Below are positions 1 to 12,375 of a DNA stretch of 64,000 nucleotides, one piece after another. Source of the stretch: Brachynemurus nebulosus (lineage: Eukaryota > Arthropoda > Insecta > Neuroptera > Myrmeleontidae). Positions within the stretch are counted from its first letter, which is position 1. Each line of letters starts with the position of its first letter. The position numbers and the translations under genes were made by a program. The stretch lies in assembly GCA_035578155.1 (NCBI GenBank), contig JAPWDM010000014.1, positions 6,312,001-6,376,000 of the forward strand, written 5' to 3'. The notes beneath the pieces were generated by a model. It worked only from the letters and a program-made list of their open reading frames with translations. It was not told the DNA's origin and ran no database searches.

Positions 1-401
1 TGAGGAAAAACGGAATTGGAGATTGACATGAATAAATGAAAGTCAGAGAGAATTTATAATAAAAAAAAAGAAACGAAGTTTTATAGAATGTTTTGAAATA
101 AATCGATAGAAATAAAATTAAGAAAATTAATTCTATTTTGGTTTCCATGCTAAATATCGGAGGAGTTAACTTGTATCTTATGAAATAAAAAAAAAATTTT
201 TCTCTAACGACTGTTCCCCGCGCTATCACCATAGTACTTAATATTAGATTTTCCCCATTATAAATTAAATTTAACCTATTTAGAAGCATTTAACATATTT
301 TGCAAACGATAGTATTGTTAATAAAATTATATTGTAAAGAATTTCTCTCGTTCACCTCTTAAAAGACTGTTTTTCATTTGTGATAATGCTCCGTACTTGT
401 A

Positions 402-1312
402 GGGTGAATGCGGGAAAGATGCCGCACATTTTGAAAACACTTGATAATTCTTAAAGTATGCATTAAATTGATTTGAAATTTGGTACGCAATAAATGTAAA
501 CATTGTTCTTTAAAATTATTTATAAATAATTTTAAATGTTGAGTGATAAAGGATTCATAATTAACATTTTTGTAGAGCCTGCAAAGCGGCGTCTCTCCCA
601 CACCTATGGGAGAGATGCCGCATCAAGGAAAGAGGGACGCCACATAGTTCATATTAAAAATTTTGCATTTTACACACATCTCCGTACATGACGCATGCCA
701 TATGTAACCATTTTTGTTACTTTATACATCTTAACCAGTCAATTGTTTTTTGTTTCTGAGTACTTTTCAAAACATTCAATACACAGGCAATCATCATTAT
801 TTTCGTTATCTTCACTAATATGAGAGCTCTTCCTGATCCATTAATAGATCTTTTATATTTACGTGGCAGAATTTACAGTCTAAAAAAAAATTGCATAATT
901 AAGGTATAAGTCTATGATTTTAACATGTATTATGATGCGGCATCTATACCAACTTTAAATGCGGCATCTCTTCTTTTTGTTGGGATAGATGCCGCATGTT
1001 GCTATAGCAAGCATAGTGCGGAATTCCAACCTAAAATTTTATACAGTACTTTTAAAATATACCTAAATTAATAACAAAACTCATTTTCATTAAAACACTG
1101 GAATATTCTTAAATTCTAATGAATTAAATGCTTGATAAAATATTATGTTAAAAAATTTACTTTTCAATAATAAAAAGTTGGATAATTACTAAACTGATGA
1201 ACTAATTACAAATGTTACCATATACAACTTAAATAAGTAACTTATTTTAAAGCGCTATCTATCAATCAACGGACGAATTATGGCTACTGCGGCATCTTTC
1301 CCGCACTTACCC
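402..1312. mobile_element. pogo-like DNA transposon copy 1 (TA target site)
   Basis: The element is 911 bp and is flanked by TA on both sides (400-401 and 1313-1314). Its 25-bp terminal inverted repeats start GGGTGAATGCGGG and match at 23 of 25 positions. The terminal motif GGGAGAGATGCCGCA or a close variant recurs inside: as an inverted pair at 587-619, and again at 933-946, 959-974 and 982-997. The minus strand carries a decayed C-terminal Cys/His finger of a pogo-type transposase (654-835). A second copy of the same family lies at 59896-60824. It is non-autonomous, since no intact transposase frame remains. Assignment to the pogo branch of Tc1/mariner is inferred from the TA target, the finger remnant and comparison with the other families in this window. 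Confidence 0.88.
654..835 (-). pseudogene. C-terminal zinc-finger remnant of pogo-type transposase
   Basis: On the minus strand an acidic stretch (SEDNENNDD) leads into CLCIECFEKYSETKN. After a frameshift it continues in another frame as DWLRCIK, a stop, QKWLHMAC, then YGDVCKMQNF and a stop. The order C-x2-C, EKY, DW-x2-C, W-x-H-x-A-C, C is the Cys/His finger found at the C-terminus of many insect pogo/Tigger-like transposases (my recollection of the family; no search was run). Compared with copy 2 (60148-60330), the second Cys of the DWLRC-x2-C pair has become a stop codon here. The rest of the transposase has been lost from this element. It is a dead fragment, but its position just inside one terminus fits the 3' end of a transposase gene. 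Confidence 0.65.
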
Positions 1313-1318
1313 TATTCT

Positions 1319-1918
1319 GGTTGTTGTAGACATCCGCATCGGCGTTATTTTAATGCGGATGCGGATGTTTACGAGTTGCACCATGAATTGATTTTTGAAT
1401 TACCGGATTGGAGGTTTTCGCTTCTCTCTCTTTTTTTTTTTAAATTATACGTTGTTAAAATTAATTCTTTTATGGCCATCACATGTAGTGAAATCGCTAC
1501 TTTTGTTTGGAATTGGTACTACAAACTCGTTAATTTTGGAACTAGTACTCACTAAATACAAAAGAATGTCAAGCAAAAATATATAGAACAGAAAAATAAA
1601 TAAATAAAATCTTTCTTTTTCGATTCCTAATACTGGGACTGATGCTCCTTAAGTAGCAACAGCCCCAGAGTTGCTAAATATTCTACAATTTATTTTACCA
1701 TTTTGAGATATTTTATAAACTCAAATCTTACAATGGCGTGGTATACTATTTGTGAAAAGATATATTCGCAGAAAGGAAAAGCAACTTCGCTTACGATTAT
1801 TACTTTTTAAAAATTCGCAACCGCACCCGTAAATGTAGAAGTTGCTCTTAAAAAATCCGTAACCGCAACCGCATCCGCATCTGAAGATGTCCTTAATGTC
1901 TATCACATCTACAACAAC
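1319..1918. mobile_element. Putative hAT-like remnant with GCGGAT repeats
   Basis: GTTGTTGTAGA at 1319-1329 is matched by its reverse complement TCTACAACAAC at 1908-1918. Near the left end ATCCGCATCGGCG and GCGGATGCGGATG occur; near the right end AACCGCAACCGCATCCGCAT and AACCGCACCCG occur. So short GCGGAT/GCGGTT words lie in opposite orientation at the two ends, as in the other hAT elements here. I cannot find a clean 8-bp target duplication, so the family is uncertain. It begins 5 bp after the TA flank of the pogo-like element. Confidence 0.4.
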
Positions 1919-4579
1919 TCTGATTTATACTGCAGCTGAGGGAAAATGTTCGATCCAATGTTCCTGAAATCTTCAGCCACTCTGTAGACGCATGTAAGAC
2001 TTTGCACTGATAAAAATGGGGGTAAATTTACATTACTTTTGCATAAAAAATAAGGTAAAAATAAGGTAATTTTAATGTAAAAATGTTCGCTGCATAAAAT
2101 TTACTGAATTTTTACAAAAATTCTGTAAAAGTATGGAAATTTCCAACTTAAAATTCCATTTTTGTGTAGTTTTACATTTTTTTTAAGGGAAAATACATTT
2201 TTAAAATCTGAAATTACAAAATTAACCGTTAAAAATGTAAATTTACACAATGATTACGTAATAATACAATATTTGTGTAAAATCACATAACTTTTGTGTA
2301 TTTACGACGTCATGATCATGCGCATTTTATCATACATCATGTTTATTCTGTATGGCGTCCTCGAATATATCTACGTGTATTATAAAGATTGTGTTTTCTA
2401 ACTGTTTAAATTAATGTAATTAATAGTAATTATACATTTATGTTTGATTAATACACTGCTTACAAAAAATTACAATTTTTTAAATAAATAATAAATTAAA
2501 AGTAATTATTAAAACTTATAAATTTGTGTATAAAAAAAATTTGTGTAAAAATTGTAGGTTGTGTGCCCGTGAATGTGTATTTTTCTTTGTTGAAATATGG
2601 CATGAATCTGTTGTAAAAAAATTAGTGATGTTTGTGTTTATGTGTAAAATAAAATAATATAAAAGTGACTTTTGTTATTTTAAATATGTGTATTATTGGT
2701 TATTATTGTTATTATTTTTAAGGAATTTTCTTGTTCAATTTCTAAATTTAAATTTTTTTCCTCAAAAGTATATACCTAACCTTATTAGCTGATGTAAAAA
2801 TTATAACTTAATTATATGTTAAAATTATGATACAGTTACTGCAATGTTAACAATAAATTGTTTTCATGATACACATAAAGAAAATTCACAAACTGTATGT
2901 ATATTAAGGGGGTATTCTACTCTAGAGGTTCGATTTTAAGGTGATTTTACGGGCGTAATCAAAAAAAAAAAAACATTTTTACGACTCATTTTTTTACCAA
3001 TTTTTTATTGATATTAAAAAGTATAAAAATGTATAAACATTTTAAAAAAAATTCAAAATTCAAATCGGTACATGCCGGCAAAGTGGGGAATGAAAAAAAA
3101 GGTGTCTCCTGGTTGACGTGATTCCAACTCCCCTGGTGATCTAAAACATAAAATTTTAGTTAATTCTTAATCCTAATAAACAAGGATGTATAGTTAGTTG
3201 GACGTAACCGATTTGGAGAAATAAATTTTTTCACAAGATGGAGTCTATTGAAAATAAAATAATTTTTTCGTCTCCTTTTTTCAACTTTGAAAATTTTTTA
3301 AAAATAGTAAAAAATAATCCCAAAAACCCCTACATCGGAATAATTTGGATAGTATTAAGAAGGTCTATACCAAAATTCAAGTAAATTGGTGCATTAAAAT
3401 TTGAGATATCATGTCAACCGTATCGAAAAAAGTAGTTTCGAGTAATTTATATAAAAATTTGAATTTAACACTAGAAGGATACACAGTACACAGGGAAAAA
3501 ATAACCATAACTCCGAAAATAATTCGAATTTCCGTAAACCCTTTTAGAGGCTTATTCTTAAAGGTCTGAGCTTTGAAAATATTAAAAACTAGCTTTGACC
3601 CGCGGCTTCGCCCGCATTGAATTCGGTCCCCTCCCCCGTTTTGTATCCCCCTTCTTCTCCCGGGAACCTTCAATCGGGATAAAACTATACCGACTAAAAC
3701 TATCATATATTTAATAAAAATTATTACTATATGTGTTCATAGTAAATAGTATCTGTATATTAAATTTTATAAAATTCGGTTCAGTCATCCCACAGGAACT
3801 TTTAATCATGATAAGTTTATCTTATGTGTTAACTCAGGATAAATAGTGCCTGTGTACCAGATTTCATCGAATTAAGTTTAATTTTGTGGAGCGTGTTTGA
3901 AAAATTTTGTATCCCTCAGGAACTTACAACCGGGATAAAATTTAGTCCATGTGTTAATTCAGTGTATAAAGAGTGTGTATATAAAATTTTATCAAAATCG
4001 GTCCAGCCGTTTCAGCGATTTGATTTTGATTTAATTAGTGGATTCCTATAATAAGGCTATGAAAAAAATTTTATACCTAACATTTTATTGCAATACTCTC
4101 GGTGTAAGGTAATACATAAATAAATAATTAAATGGGCGTATACCTAAATTGTTATAACTTCAAAAATCCATTGCTTACTTTTATCACCTTTATGCAAATC
4201 TCTCTTATGTTTTATTTTTATTGGCTTATGTATGACATTCGTATTTTGAAAATCCATCTTATTTTAAAACTGTTAATCACATGTCATATACAATAGATAG
4301 TATTTTCTATACCGATTATTACCAAAGAAATAATTTTAAACATAGTTCAAGTACCAGGTATAAAAAAAAAAAAATCATTTACATTATTCTCCGAAATTTT
4401 AAGATGAGTAGATAATAAAATATTTATTGCTATGCATCTGATTTAAATAACTGACCTAATTTATACTTACACCTCCATAAATTCAATTATAATAAAACCT
4501 TATATTTAATAAATTGAGTGTAACTAAGAATTTATTCCACATGAACCTTCAGTCAGTAATAGAGATACTCACGGGAGTG

Positions 4580-4830
4580 CTTTTCTTAATCCGTTCCCGC
4601 CCACTCACGATTATACTCATCGCTCCCGTTCACTCCCATTTCCGTCGAAAAATTGTCACTTCTGCCCGTTTCCTTCAAATTAGTCCCGTTCCCGGTAAAC
4701 CCGTTTTATATCCATCACTCCCTTTCACTCCCATTTCCATAGAAAAATTGTCACTTCTGCACGTTTCCTTCAAATTAGTCCCGAACCCGTTTTCTTTATT
4801 CCCGGTCCCGCTTTATCAAAAAAAATTTTA
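4580..4830 (+). repeat. Tandem duplication of ~115 bp
   Basis: CACTCCCATTTCC followed by GAAAAATTGTCACTTCTGC and CGTTTCCTTCAAATTAGTCCCG occurs twice (about 4630 and 4727), with a weaker third echo at 4890-4935. The 105-codon open frame across it is a by-product of the repeat, not a gene. Confidence 0.7.
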
Positions 4831-5996
4831 ATTTTAAATAACGAAAATAAAAATGTAACATTCCCAGCATATTTATCCACTCCCGGCCGTTTCAATTCCC
4901 ATCAAAAAATTTCCACATCTGCGCGTTCCCGTTCTCGCCAGTAAGACTCGAGAGGACCTTTATAACTCTCGGTTCGATTTTTATCTCTAATCGGTAATAA
5001 ATGATTCTGTATTAATTGAGAGTTAATGTCTCTGTACCAGATTCCATCGAAATCGTTTCAGTGATTTTGTCGTGATTGAATGATTGCTTTTGTATCCCAT
5101 AGAAACCTCCTATCGAAGCAAAATCATCCTAGGTGCGGATTCAAGGTAAATAGCGTTTGTATACAAAGTTTCATCACATTTTAGTGTAATGGAATAACTA
5201 ATTTAGTGTCCCACGGGAACCTTCAATCGGGATAACGTTATTCTCTGTGTTAACTCAGCATAAATAGTGTCTGTGTACAAAATTTTATCAAATTCGGTTT
5301 TAGCAATACGTGACTGAGTAATTGGGATTGTAACCCCCAGGAACATTCAATTGGGATAAAACTATCCTATGTTTTATTAAAATAATTCCAGTATGTATTC
5401 ATAGTAAATAGTTTCTATATACCAATTTCACTGAATTCAGTTCAGTCATTTTGCTGTGGTTAAGTAACTGATTTTGTATCCCACAGGAATCCTGAATCGG
5501 GATAAGATGATTCTATGTGTTAATTCAGGGAAAATATTGTTTGTACATCAAATTCCATCGGATTCGGTTCAGTTATTTGAGCGGGATTGATTAACTGAAT
5601 TTGTATCCCTCAGGAACATGAAAACGGGATAAAATTATCCTATGTGTTATTAAAATTACTCCTGTATGTATCCATAGTAAATAGTTTCTATATACCAATT
5701 TCATCGAATTCAGTTCAGTCATTTTGCTGTGGTTAAGTAACTGGTTTTGTATCCCACAGGAGCCTTGAATCGGGATAAGATTATTCTATGTGTTAATTCA
5801 GGATAAATATTGCCTGTAAATCAAATTCCGTCGGATTCGGTTCAGTTATTTGAGCGGGATTGATTAATTGGTTTTGTATCCCTCGGGAACATGAAATCGG
5901 GATAAAATTTAGCCTATGTGTTAAGTCAGTGTATAAGAAGTTTGTACGTAAAATTTTATCAAAATTCGTTCAGCCGTTTTGGCGTGACTGAGCAAC

Positions 5997-6048
5997 AAAC
6001 ATCCAAACATCCAAACATCCAAACATCCAAACATCCAAACATCCAAAC
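5997..6048. repeat. (AAACATCC)n microsatellite
   Basis: Six and a half perfect copies of the 8-mer AAACATCC. It lies at the end of the ~125-bp array, where a LINE/SINE-like tail would be expected. Confidence 0.95.
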
Positions 6049-7984
6049 TTTCACATTTATAATATTATTAAGATAGAAAATTGATTTTTTTGAATTTCTA
6101 GACTAAAATACCCCCTTAAAGAAGTTTAAGATAATTGAGGATATCTACAAAGGTAAAGGAGTTGATGAGATGAGAAACTGAGCTTAAAATGGTTATCGTC
6201 TTTGTACATTACAGACATAAAATCGAAACAATTTTTAAAAGTAAATATTTTAACAGCTATAAATAATTTAAGTAGGTACATACACGGAATTCAATTTAAT
6301 AAATTTTCAAAAAATGGCACATATATTTATAGGTAAAAGTATTTTAGAAAATAATGGGCTGATTTTTCTCTACCTCGTAATGAGATCAGTGGAAAATTAT
6401 GTTCAGATTTATGCAAACAAAAATGTTATAAAACACTTTTAAATTAAGAAAAATTGGTCTGCGAAAATATGTACAATAATCCATTTTAAAATTAATTCGA
6501 GACCAAAATAATTACATCTGGAACCAAATCGGTGTTTATGTATAAGAATTTAATAAAAATAAAATAAAATAAATAATAATTATAAATCTGTATATACCTA
6601 CAGTAACTATAGAATTTTTTAAGTTACGTATTTCAAAATCACAGGTTTCAAATATTATTTATCAAAATCATGAGACATTTATGGCGATATTACATTTTTT
6701 CGGGTCGGAGAAGTCGGACATTTTATACATTTAAAGCATACTCTTGGAATTATACTTTAATAATATTTTTTGAAAGTTTCAGAGAAACATTGTAAGTATT
6801 TTCAAAATTACGCTTGTAAATTTTTTTTAATCAAAATATATTACAGCTTGAAAAGCATTTAACTGATCAGTCTGAAAATTTTAATTTTTTTCTGCATAAC
6901 AACAATCGCAGAACCGATTATGATTTGATGATTTCAGAAGCAGCATCTTTTTCCGTAAAAAAACCGTAAAAAACTGAACAAAAAATTGTCCAATTCCTTT
7001 TATTCTAGTCCATTTTATGGGTACTGTTGTTTAGAAGAAAATATTAAAATTTTGAAGCGATCGGTAAAATAGTATTATGTTATCGTGCACGCCGCACAAA
7101 AATCTTGTTTCCAGAAATTCAATTTCAGTTTTGACAAAGTGTATAATACCCATTAAAGTATCTGGCGTTATAATCATTTCGAAAATATTTGAGAAAATAT
7201 TTTTCTGAAACTTTTAGATAATATTATTTAAATATACCTGATACTTTCTAATAGATCACTTTCTAGAAAGTCGATTTTCCTGACGCGGGAAAGTGTAATG
7301 TGACCTTAAAATATTAAGGTGATAAATTTCTGTTTTTAAACACGTAAATAATTTATTATTGTTAATTGTTTATATTTTTGTATTATTTTACAAAAAATAT
7401 TACATTTACAAAAGTTATTACACTTCGATTTATTTGTATTTAATTTAATTGTAAAAGTAATCTAATACTGGAAACAAGTATCTAATTGTTTCTGGTACAT
7501 CTATAGATAATACATTGTAATATTACAAAAAATACTGTAATATTACAATATACTAGTGTAATAATACTATGTAAACTTACAGATTTCATATGTACTTTTG
7601 TAAACATACAATGTAAATTTGTAAAAACACCATGTAATTTTGTAAAAACACAGTGTAATTTTGTATAAATACAATGTAATTTTAAAATTTACTGTGTAAA
7701 TATACATAAACTTTACTGTAAAATTACAGTTTTTTTATTTACATACTCCCCCTTAAATTACCTAAATATTAGTGTAAAATTACATGCATTGTTATGTAAA
7801 AAATTGTGTAAAATTACAGATAAATATTACATGAGTTATGTAAAATTACAGTCGTCTGTGAATTTACAGTACTTTTTATGTACAAAAGTAACCAATGATA
7901 TTTGCTGTAATTTTACACTGGAACTTTTTACCGTGTGATGTGACTTTGAAATTTGACACTGATAGAAATCGTTACGCCAAACTT

Positions 7985-8935
7985 TATTATATGTGGAGCT
8001 TATTTTCAAAAAGCAATTTCTAACAAAATCTAGTTTTCGAGTAAAATGAGATTTTCTATATCTAACGCCAGCAAAATTTTTACGGATTTTTTACCAGTGA
8101 ATAACAAAGTTGGGATGCTATAGAGAAGAACCTCAGTCAGTATAAAAATATAAATCAAATTAATCCCCTTAAAAATGTGTTCACAAAAAAAGAAAATTAA
8201 TTTTGAAAATAAAACTTTATGATATTTCATTTTGAGAACAAAATTGCAAAAAAGTAATAAATTCATTGCCTAAAATGAAAATTAAAATGAATAATATTCA
8301 ATATATTTTTCCCACGCAATTAGTATTATGTTAAATTTTCACCCTACAGGCTTCCCCAACGCAGTCACATTCTGCCGCTTTTTTTCATCTTCAACTTGAT
8401 TTTCGTATTAGCGAATTTTCAGGATAAAAATTCAGCTATATCTTTTTTTTTGTTATGGCTTTCTAAAAATTGTTTGTAAAAATTAAATTTTAAAAATTTT
8501 TTCTACCTTCATAAATATAAAGTCATCTTACTTTGTTTGAAAATGGGCTTTTAAGCTTGAAACAATTGCCACACATAAAAAATAAACGTGATTTTTTTGC
8601 TAAGTGAAATATTTGCTTTGTTTTGTTAATGTACCTTTATCCACGTTAAAAATTTCAAAATAATGGTGATTATTTAATTCTGAAATTAAAGATATTTCAG
8701 TTTGAAAATAAAATTTCAGAAATTGCGTTTTGAAAACAAATTTTTATTCAGATATTTCGTTTTGCAAATAAACTTAAATTCGATGCCCTTTTTAAGTACT
8801 TTGTAGTCAGTTTTGGAAAAAGATTTCCGTTTAGAATAATGACTTTCTAAATAAAGTTTACAATTCTATATTAATCTCAAAATCAGTTTTTCTCAGAAAT
8901 TGCTTTTTGAAAATAAACTCCACATATTTTAGCAC
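7985..8935. mobile_element. Inverted-repeat element with ATTTCGTTTTGAAAATAAA motifs
   Basis: ATATGTGGAGCTTATTTTCA (7990-8009), continuing into AAAAGCAATTTCT, is matched in reverse at 8885-8925, giving arms of ~40 bp. The interior repeats AATTTTGAAAATAAA and TTTCGTTTTGAAAACAAA in both orientations. No gene is present and the target duplication is not clear. Confidence 0.5.
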
Positions 8936-9614
8936 ACCCGCTTGTGTTGCAAAGAATTAATATTTTTGAATCGTCCGTGTTACTATTTATATTCCATATT
9001 TCAAATATATCGAATTTATTGTATTAGTTAAAACTTAATACAAATAAAAATCACGTCTCTGGATTTACTTATTTTATTTTCAATAAAGAACTTTTGCCCC
9101 CGAAAGGATTGTTCCATTGTTCCACTTCAGGGTAATTTAATATTTTTACCGTTGATAGCAACAAAATAACAATAAGAAAACTGAAAAGTGTAAAGGCGAA
9201 ATAAAAGACGGAAAAAAGTAAATACAATTTTACCACAACAGTTATAAATTGAACGAGTTATATTACGATGAAACTTTATAACTTCTGTTGCTCTTACTAC
9301 AGACTGTTGCAAACAACAACAAGAACAACACTGTCTGTTGTCTCAAATGTGTAATTTAGTTTTTATTTTGTTAAAAAAAATAAAAGTAACAAAGAATAAA
9401 TATTATGAAAGTTGTTGAGAAAAAATTTTATTTTTATTTGTTTTTAAGTGTCAAATATTAAGACACAGAGTACGTTTTAATACAGTCTAATAAAAATACA
9501 CTAGGGCATAAACTTATAAAGCAAACTGGCTTGAAAATTTTGAAAAATTTAAATGTTGCAAGTATATAATACACTTAAAATAAAAAAAGTCATGTCTAAA
9601 TTATTATAAGTTAC
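8936..9614. other. AT-rich stretch without recognisable feature
   Basis: I see only short CAACAACAAGAACAACA-type runs (9308-9335). No supported coding region was found on either strand. Confidence 0.6.
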
Positions 9615-10335
9615 AAGGGGAGGTTTACTCGAGAGTCCGTAAAAATTATGTATTTTTCTAGAATTTTTTTCTTAAGAACGGAAGTAAATATCAATTTCAA
9701 ATTTTTTGCACATATTTATTAAGTATTAAACTACACAAAAAAATTTTTCAAGGAAAAATTTAAAAAAGTGTCCATTTCATAGATAGTGCAGTGTGACGAT
9801 CCGAAAATCCAATGCCTTGTTGCCAAACACCGAAAGCCAAAAACAAAAAAGATTTATAAAATATATGAAGAGTACCGGCACCTCTACCTATAATATCAAT
9901 AAATTGCTGAAAGAAAAAAGATGGCGGATGTTTGAACTTTTGATTACGATTTTTGTCTTATTTTTCGCTCTTTAAAGTAAATTTAAAAATAAAAAAAAAT
10001 ATTGAAAGCGTATCGAACTTAGGTAGAGGTGCCGAAGAATTGAATTATCTTTAAAATAAAAAATTAAAAAAAAGGACCCATCGAATAGTTTTTGAGTTAT
10101 CGTGTCCACCAGTTCCAAAAATGTAGTTCCGAGATAATATAAAATATATATAAAGAAACGTATTTTCAAAATTTTATATTTAATACTCATTATTGCGTGA
10201 CCTACGTTTTTTGATTTCTTTTTTTATAGAAAGCTGGATTCGATTAATGTGCAAGAATCTTCATTTAAAATTGTTTTCAATAAAATCACTTTGGGAACTT
10301 ATTCTATACAAAATTTTTGACAATACCTCCCTTCA
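9615..10335. mobile_element. Weak inverted-repeat element, possibly piggyBac-like MITE
   Basis: AAGGGGAGGTTTACTCGAGAG (9615) is loosely inverted by AATACCTCCCTT (10323-10334). Inside, the phrase TTTTTGAGTTATCG...AAAATGTAGTTCCGAG (10090-10135) resembles phrases at 3400-3440, 26870-26925 and 29280-29345. These phrases recur in a dispersed family. No TTAA flank is intact, so the boundaries are tentative. Confidence 0.3.
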
Positions 10336-10372
10336 ATAAGGACTACAAAACAGAACGTATTGAGGGGTGAGG

Positions 10373-10907
10373 TAGGGATGATCCATATTCATCGATGGTA
10401 GAAAAACATCGATGTTATGTCCCCGATAACATCGACACATCGATGTTACGAGAATAATATCGAAACATCGATATTACTCTAAGCTATCCAGTATTTAAAA
10501 AGTCCTGTAGCTGATTTAAAATAAAATCCGTTACTTTTATGGCAAGTTCTAGGATCCACTTATCGAAACTTGAAAAAGATTGCCATTAAATATTTGTGTT
10601 TCACAGCAACTTCAACAGCTTCAGAGAAACTTGCTAGGCAGCATTTGTATCAACAAAGGAACAAATTAAAAGAGAAACTTCTAACAAAGTGATTTTTTTT
10701 TTGCAAAGTGTACCAAATAAATACTGGGCAATGTTAATTTTTAATAAATAAAATAATAGATTATAATGGTTGTTTATTTTGCTTCATAAACATCGATCTT
10801 TTCGAACATCGATGTCTTTCTTTCGATATATATCGTATATCGATACTCTTGAATCGATGTTAACATCGATGTCAACATCGATGTTTTTCTAATATCGATC
10901 ACCCCTA
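10373..10907. mobile_element. hAT element with ACATCGATGT arrays
   Basis: A perfect 8-bp duplication GGGTGAGG flanks it (10365-10372 and 10908-10915). The ends TAGGGATGATC and GATCACCCCTA are inverted repeats differing at one position. Both subterminal zones are filled with ACATCGATGT and AACATCGATG words (10400-10480 and 10795-10895). It is 535 bp with no transposase, so non-autonomous. The 8-bp duplication and TAG-type ends are diagnostic of hAT. Confidence 0.92.
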
Positions 10908-10915
10908 GGGTGAGG

Positions 10916-11957
10916 TCGATTCAATTACGACTTGTTTCTCGTTCAGAAAGTGATAATCTTAAAACCCGGTAGCGATGGGAGTGACAGATTCAATTTGTTG
11001 GGCATGAACACAGATGGACTTTTTCTAGAATACAATTTTGAAAAATCTGTTTTTCGTAAAACTGCTTTGATATGTTTTAAATATTTATTTTAGTGGCATC
11101 ACCACAACATAGTTAGAATCCCTTGAAATTCCATTTTTTCATGTTATATCATTGTTATAAAGTCTCACGACATTGAAATATAGACGAGGATTCTCATGTT
11201 CGTGAAATATTTTCGAAAATATTTGAATAATTTATTTTAGCAAAAAAAAAAAAAAATATTTGATCGTTTTTTGCATATTCATGTGTTATTTATTTAAAAA
11301 TAAATCTTCGGCCGTGAATAATTTATAACAAAACACTGTTTGCCAGTTTGCTATACACGCGTCATTTGATATATAAATATATGTACGTACGTATACGGGG
11401 TGTTCATAAATTTTTGGAAATTTATGTGGCAGTTTTATTAGTCTGGAATGGTGAGAATAATGTTGCGTTGATGTAGTAAAAGCTAAACGTAAAATTTAAA
11501 ATAAAAAAAAAACGTTTATCAAAATTAAAGTTGGAAAATTGCGAAAACTAAGTATATAGAAATTTTTTTATTATTGAATACACTGAGAAAAAATTACAGT
11601 AAAAATTACGGAGCTGCCTCCGATAAACCAGGCTCAAGTGACCAGTCGGCAGGAAATTATCAAGCAAAAATATAAAAAATGCCTTTCAAACATTATTTTT
11701 TACGATTCATTTGAAAATTTTGCCTGTACAGCTTAAGAATTTTTCCTCTACTGCTCCGTAAAATTCGATGGGCTAATTTATTGGAAGGAATACAAATCTT
11801 TCGTGTAATGAGAAGCGAAAAACTTCACACGATGCAAACGATTTCGAAAAAAACTTAACTCTAGGATCATATCTAACGAGAAATGATTTATATTCTTGCA
11901 TCGTAAAAACATTTTAAAATTGTTTTTCCATGTATCTACTTCAACTTCAAATATGAA
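10916..11957. other. Unassigned AT-rich interval
   Basis: It holds a possible orphan MITE end at 11393 (TACGGGGTGTTCATAAATTT) and a CACTGAGAAAAAATTACAG motif at 11581 resembling the 2005 end. Neither has a partner I can find. No gene seen. Confidence 0.4.
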
Positions 11958-11959
11958 TA

Positions 11960-12189
11960 CCGTCAAACGGGGCTATTTGAAAACGGTGGGGCTATTTGGA
12001 ACAAAAAAAGAAGATTTAAAGCCTCAAAGAAGAGTTTTAAAAAAGATTTAAACTCTTAAAGAACATCCTCTATTATAGGAGTATTAACGTTATGAATCGT
12101 TCAGAAATCAAACAGATATAAGAGCTTAAATCTTTTTCTTTTTTTTGTTTCAAATAGCCCCACCGTTTTCAAATAGTCCCGTTTGACGG
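11960..12189. mobile_element. 230-bp fold-back MITE, pogo-like type (TA target)
   Basis: TA flanks both sides (11958-11959, 12190-12191). The inverted ends CCGTCAAACGGGGCTATTTG run about 47 bp. Within each arm the motif GGGGCTATTTG occurs twice in tandem, so the terminal motif is repeated inside as in the larger pogo-like elements. The leading CCGTCA is shared with the element at 57217. No coding capacity. Confidence 0.88.
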
Positions 12190-12375
12190 TATTAAGGTTA
12201 TTCATACAGATGAAAAGTGCATTTTGACGTCAAACCGTTCCCATAACAACTGGTTGTTAAGAAATGTAGGTCATAGCAGTCATATCAAAGTGAATACACG
12301 GAAATTTGAATGTCTCTTTCATGCAACTATATCCAAATAATACATTATTACGTTTTAAACTATAGTAACATAATA

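Larger units (their letters stand above)
3596..6060 (+). repeat. Diverged ~125-bp tandem repeat, LINE/SINE-tail-like
   Basis: Units carry the words GTATCCCACAGGAACCTT, AATCGGGATAA, TATGTGTTAATTCAG and TTCGGTTCAG. Unit starts are visible near 5091, 5210, 5328, 5478, 5603, 5748 and 5875. From 5328 on, pairs of units repeat with a ~275-bp higher-order period. The array starts at GACCCGCGGCTTCGCCCGC (3597) and ends with the 8-bp microsatellite and TTTCACATTTATAATATTA. Those start and end phrases are common in dispersed insect repeats thought to be LINE-type tails. The LINE link is recollection, not something shown here. Confidence 0.6.
2908..6115. mobile_element. TTAA-inserting (piggyBac-like) element holding tandem repeats
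   Basis: TTAA flanks both sides (2904-2907, 6116-6119). The ends GGGGGTATTCTACTCTAGA and its imperfect complement (TCTAGACTAAAATACCCCC) form inverted repeats. The interior is mostly a diverged ~125-bp tandem array (3640-4060, 4960-5990), a short ~115-bp duplication (4580-4830) and an 8-bp microsatellite. No transposase is present. The internal array probably belongs to a different repeat that was captured or inserted. Confidence 0.65.
2005..7935. mobile_element. Possible DNA transposon with TGTAAAATTACA repeats, interrupted
   Basis: The left edge CACTGATAAAAA (2005) and the right edge TTTTTACCGTG (ending 7935) are roughly inverted. Both flanking zones (2020-2880 and 7370-7920) are saturated with variants of TGTAAAATTACA and GTGTAAATTTACA in both orientations. 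A TTAA element (2908-6115) sits inside. The zone 6120-7330 between is AT-rich and shows no coding signal I recognise. Treating both halves as one CACTA/Chapaev-like element is inference, because no clear target duplication is visible. They could be two elements of one family. Confidence 0.35.

Noticed and set aside
4514..4831. 105-codon frame with repeated PF/PV-rich segments
   Set aside because: By-product of a ~115-bp tandem duplication within a TTAA element.
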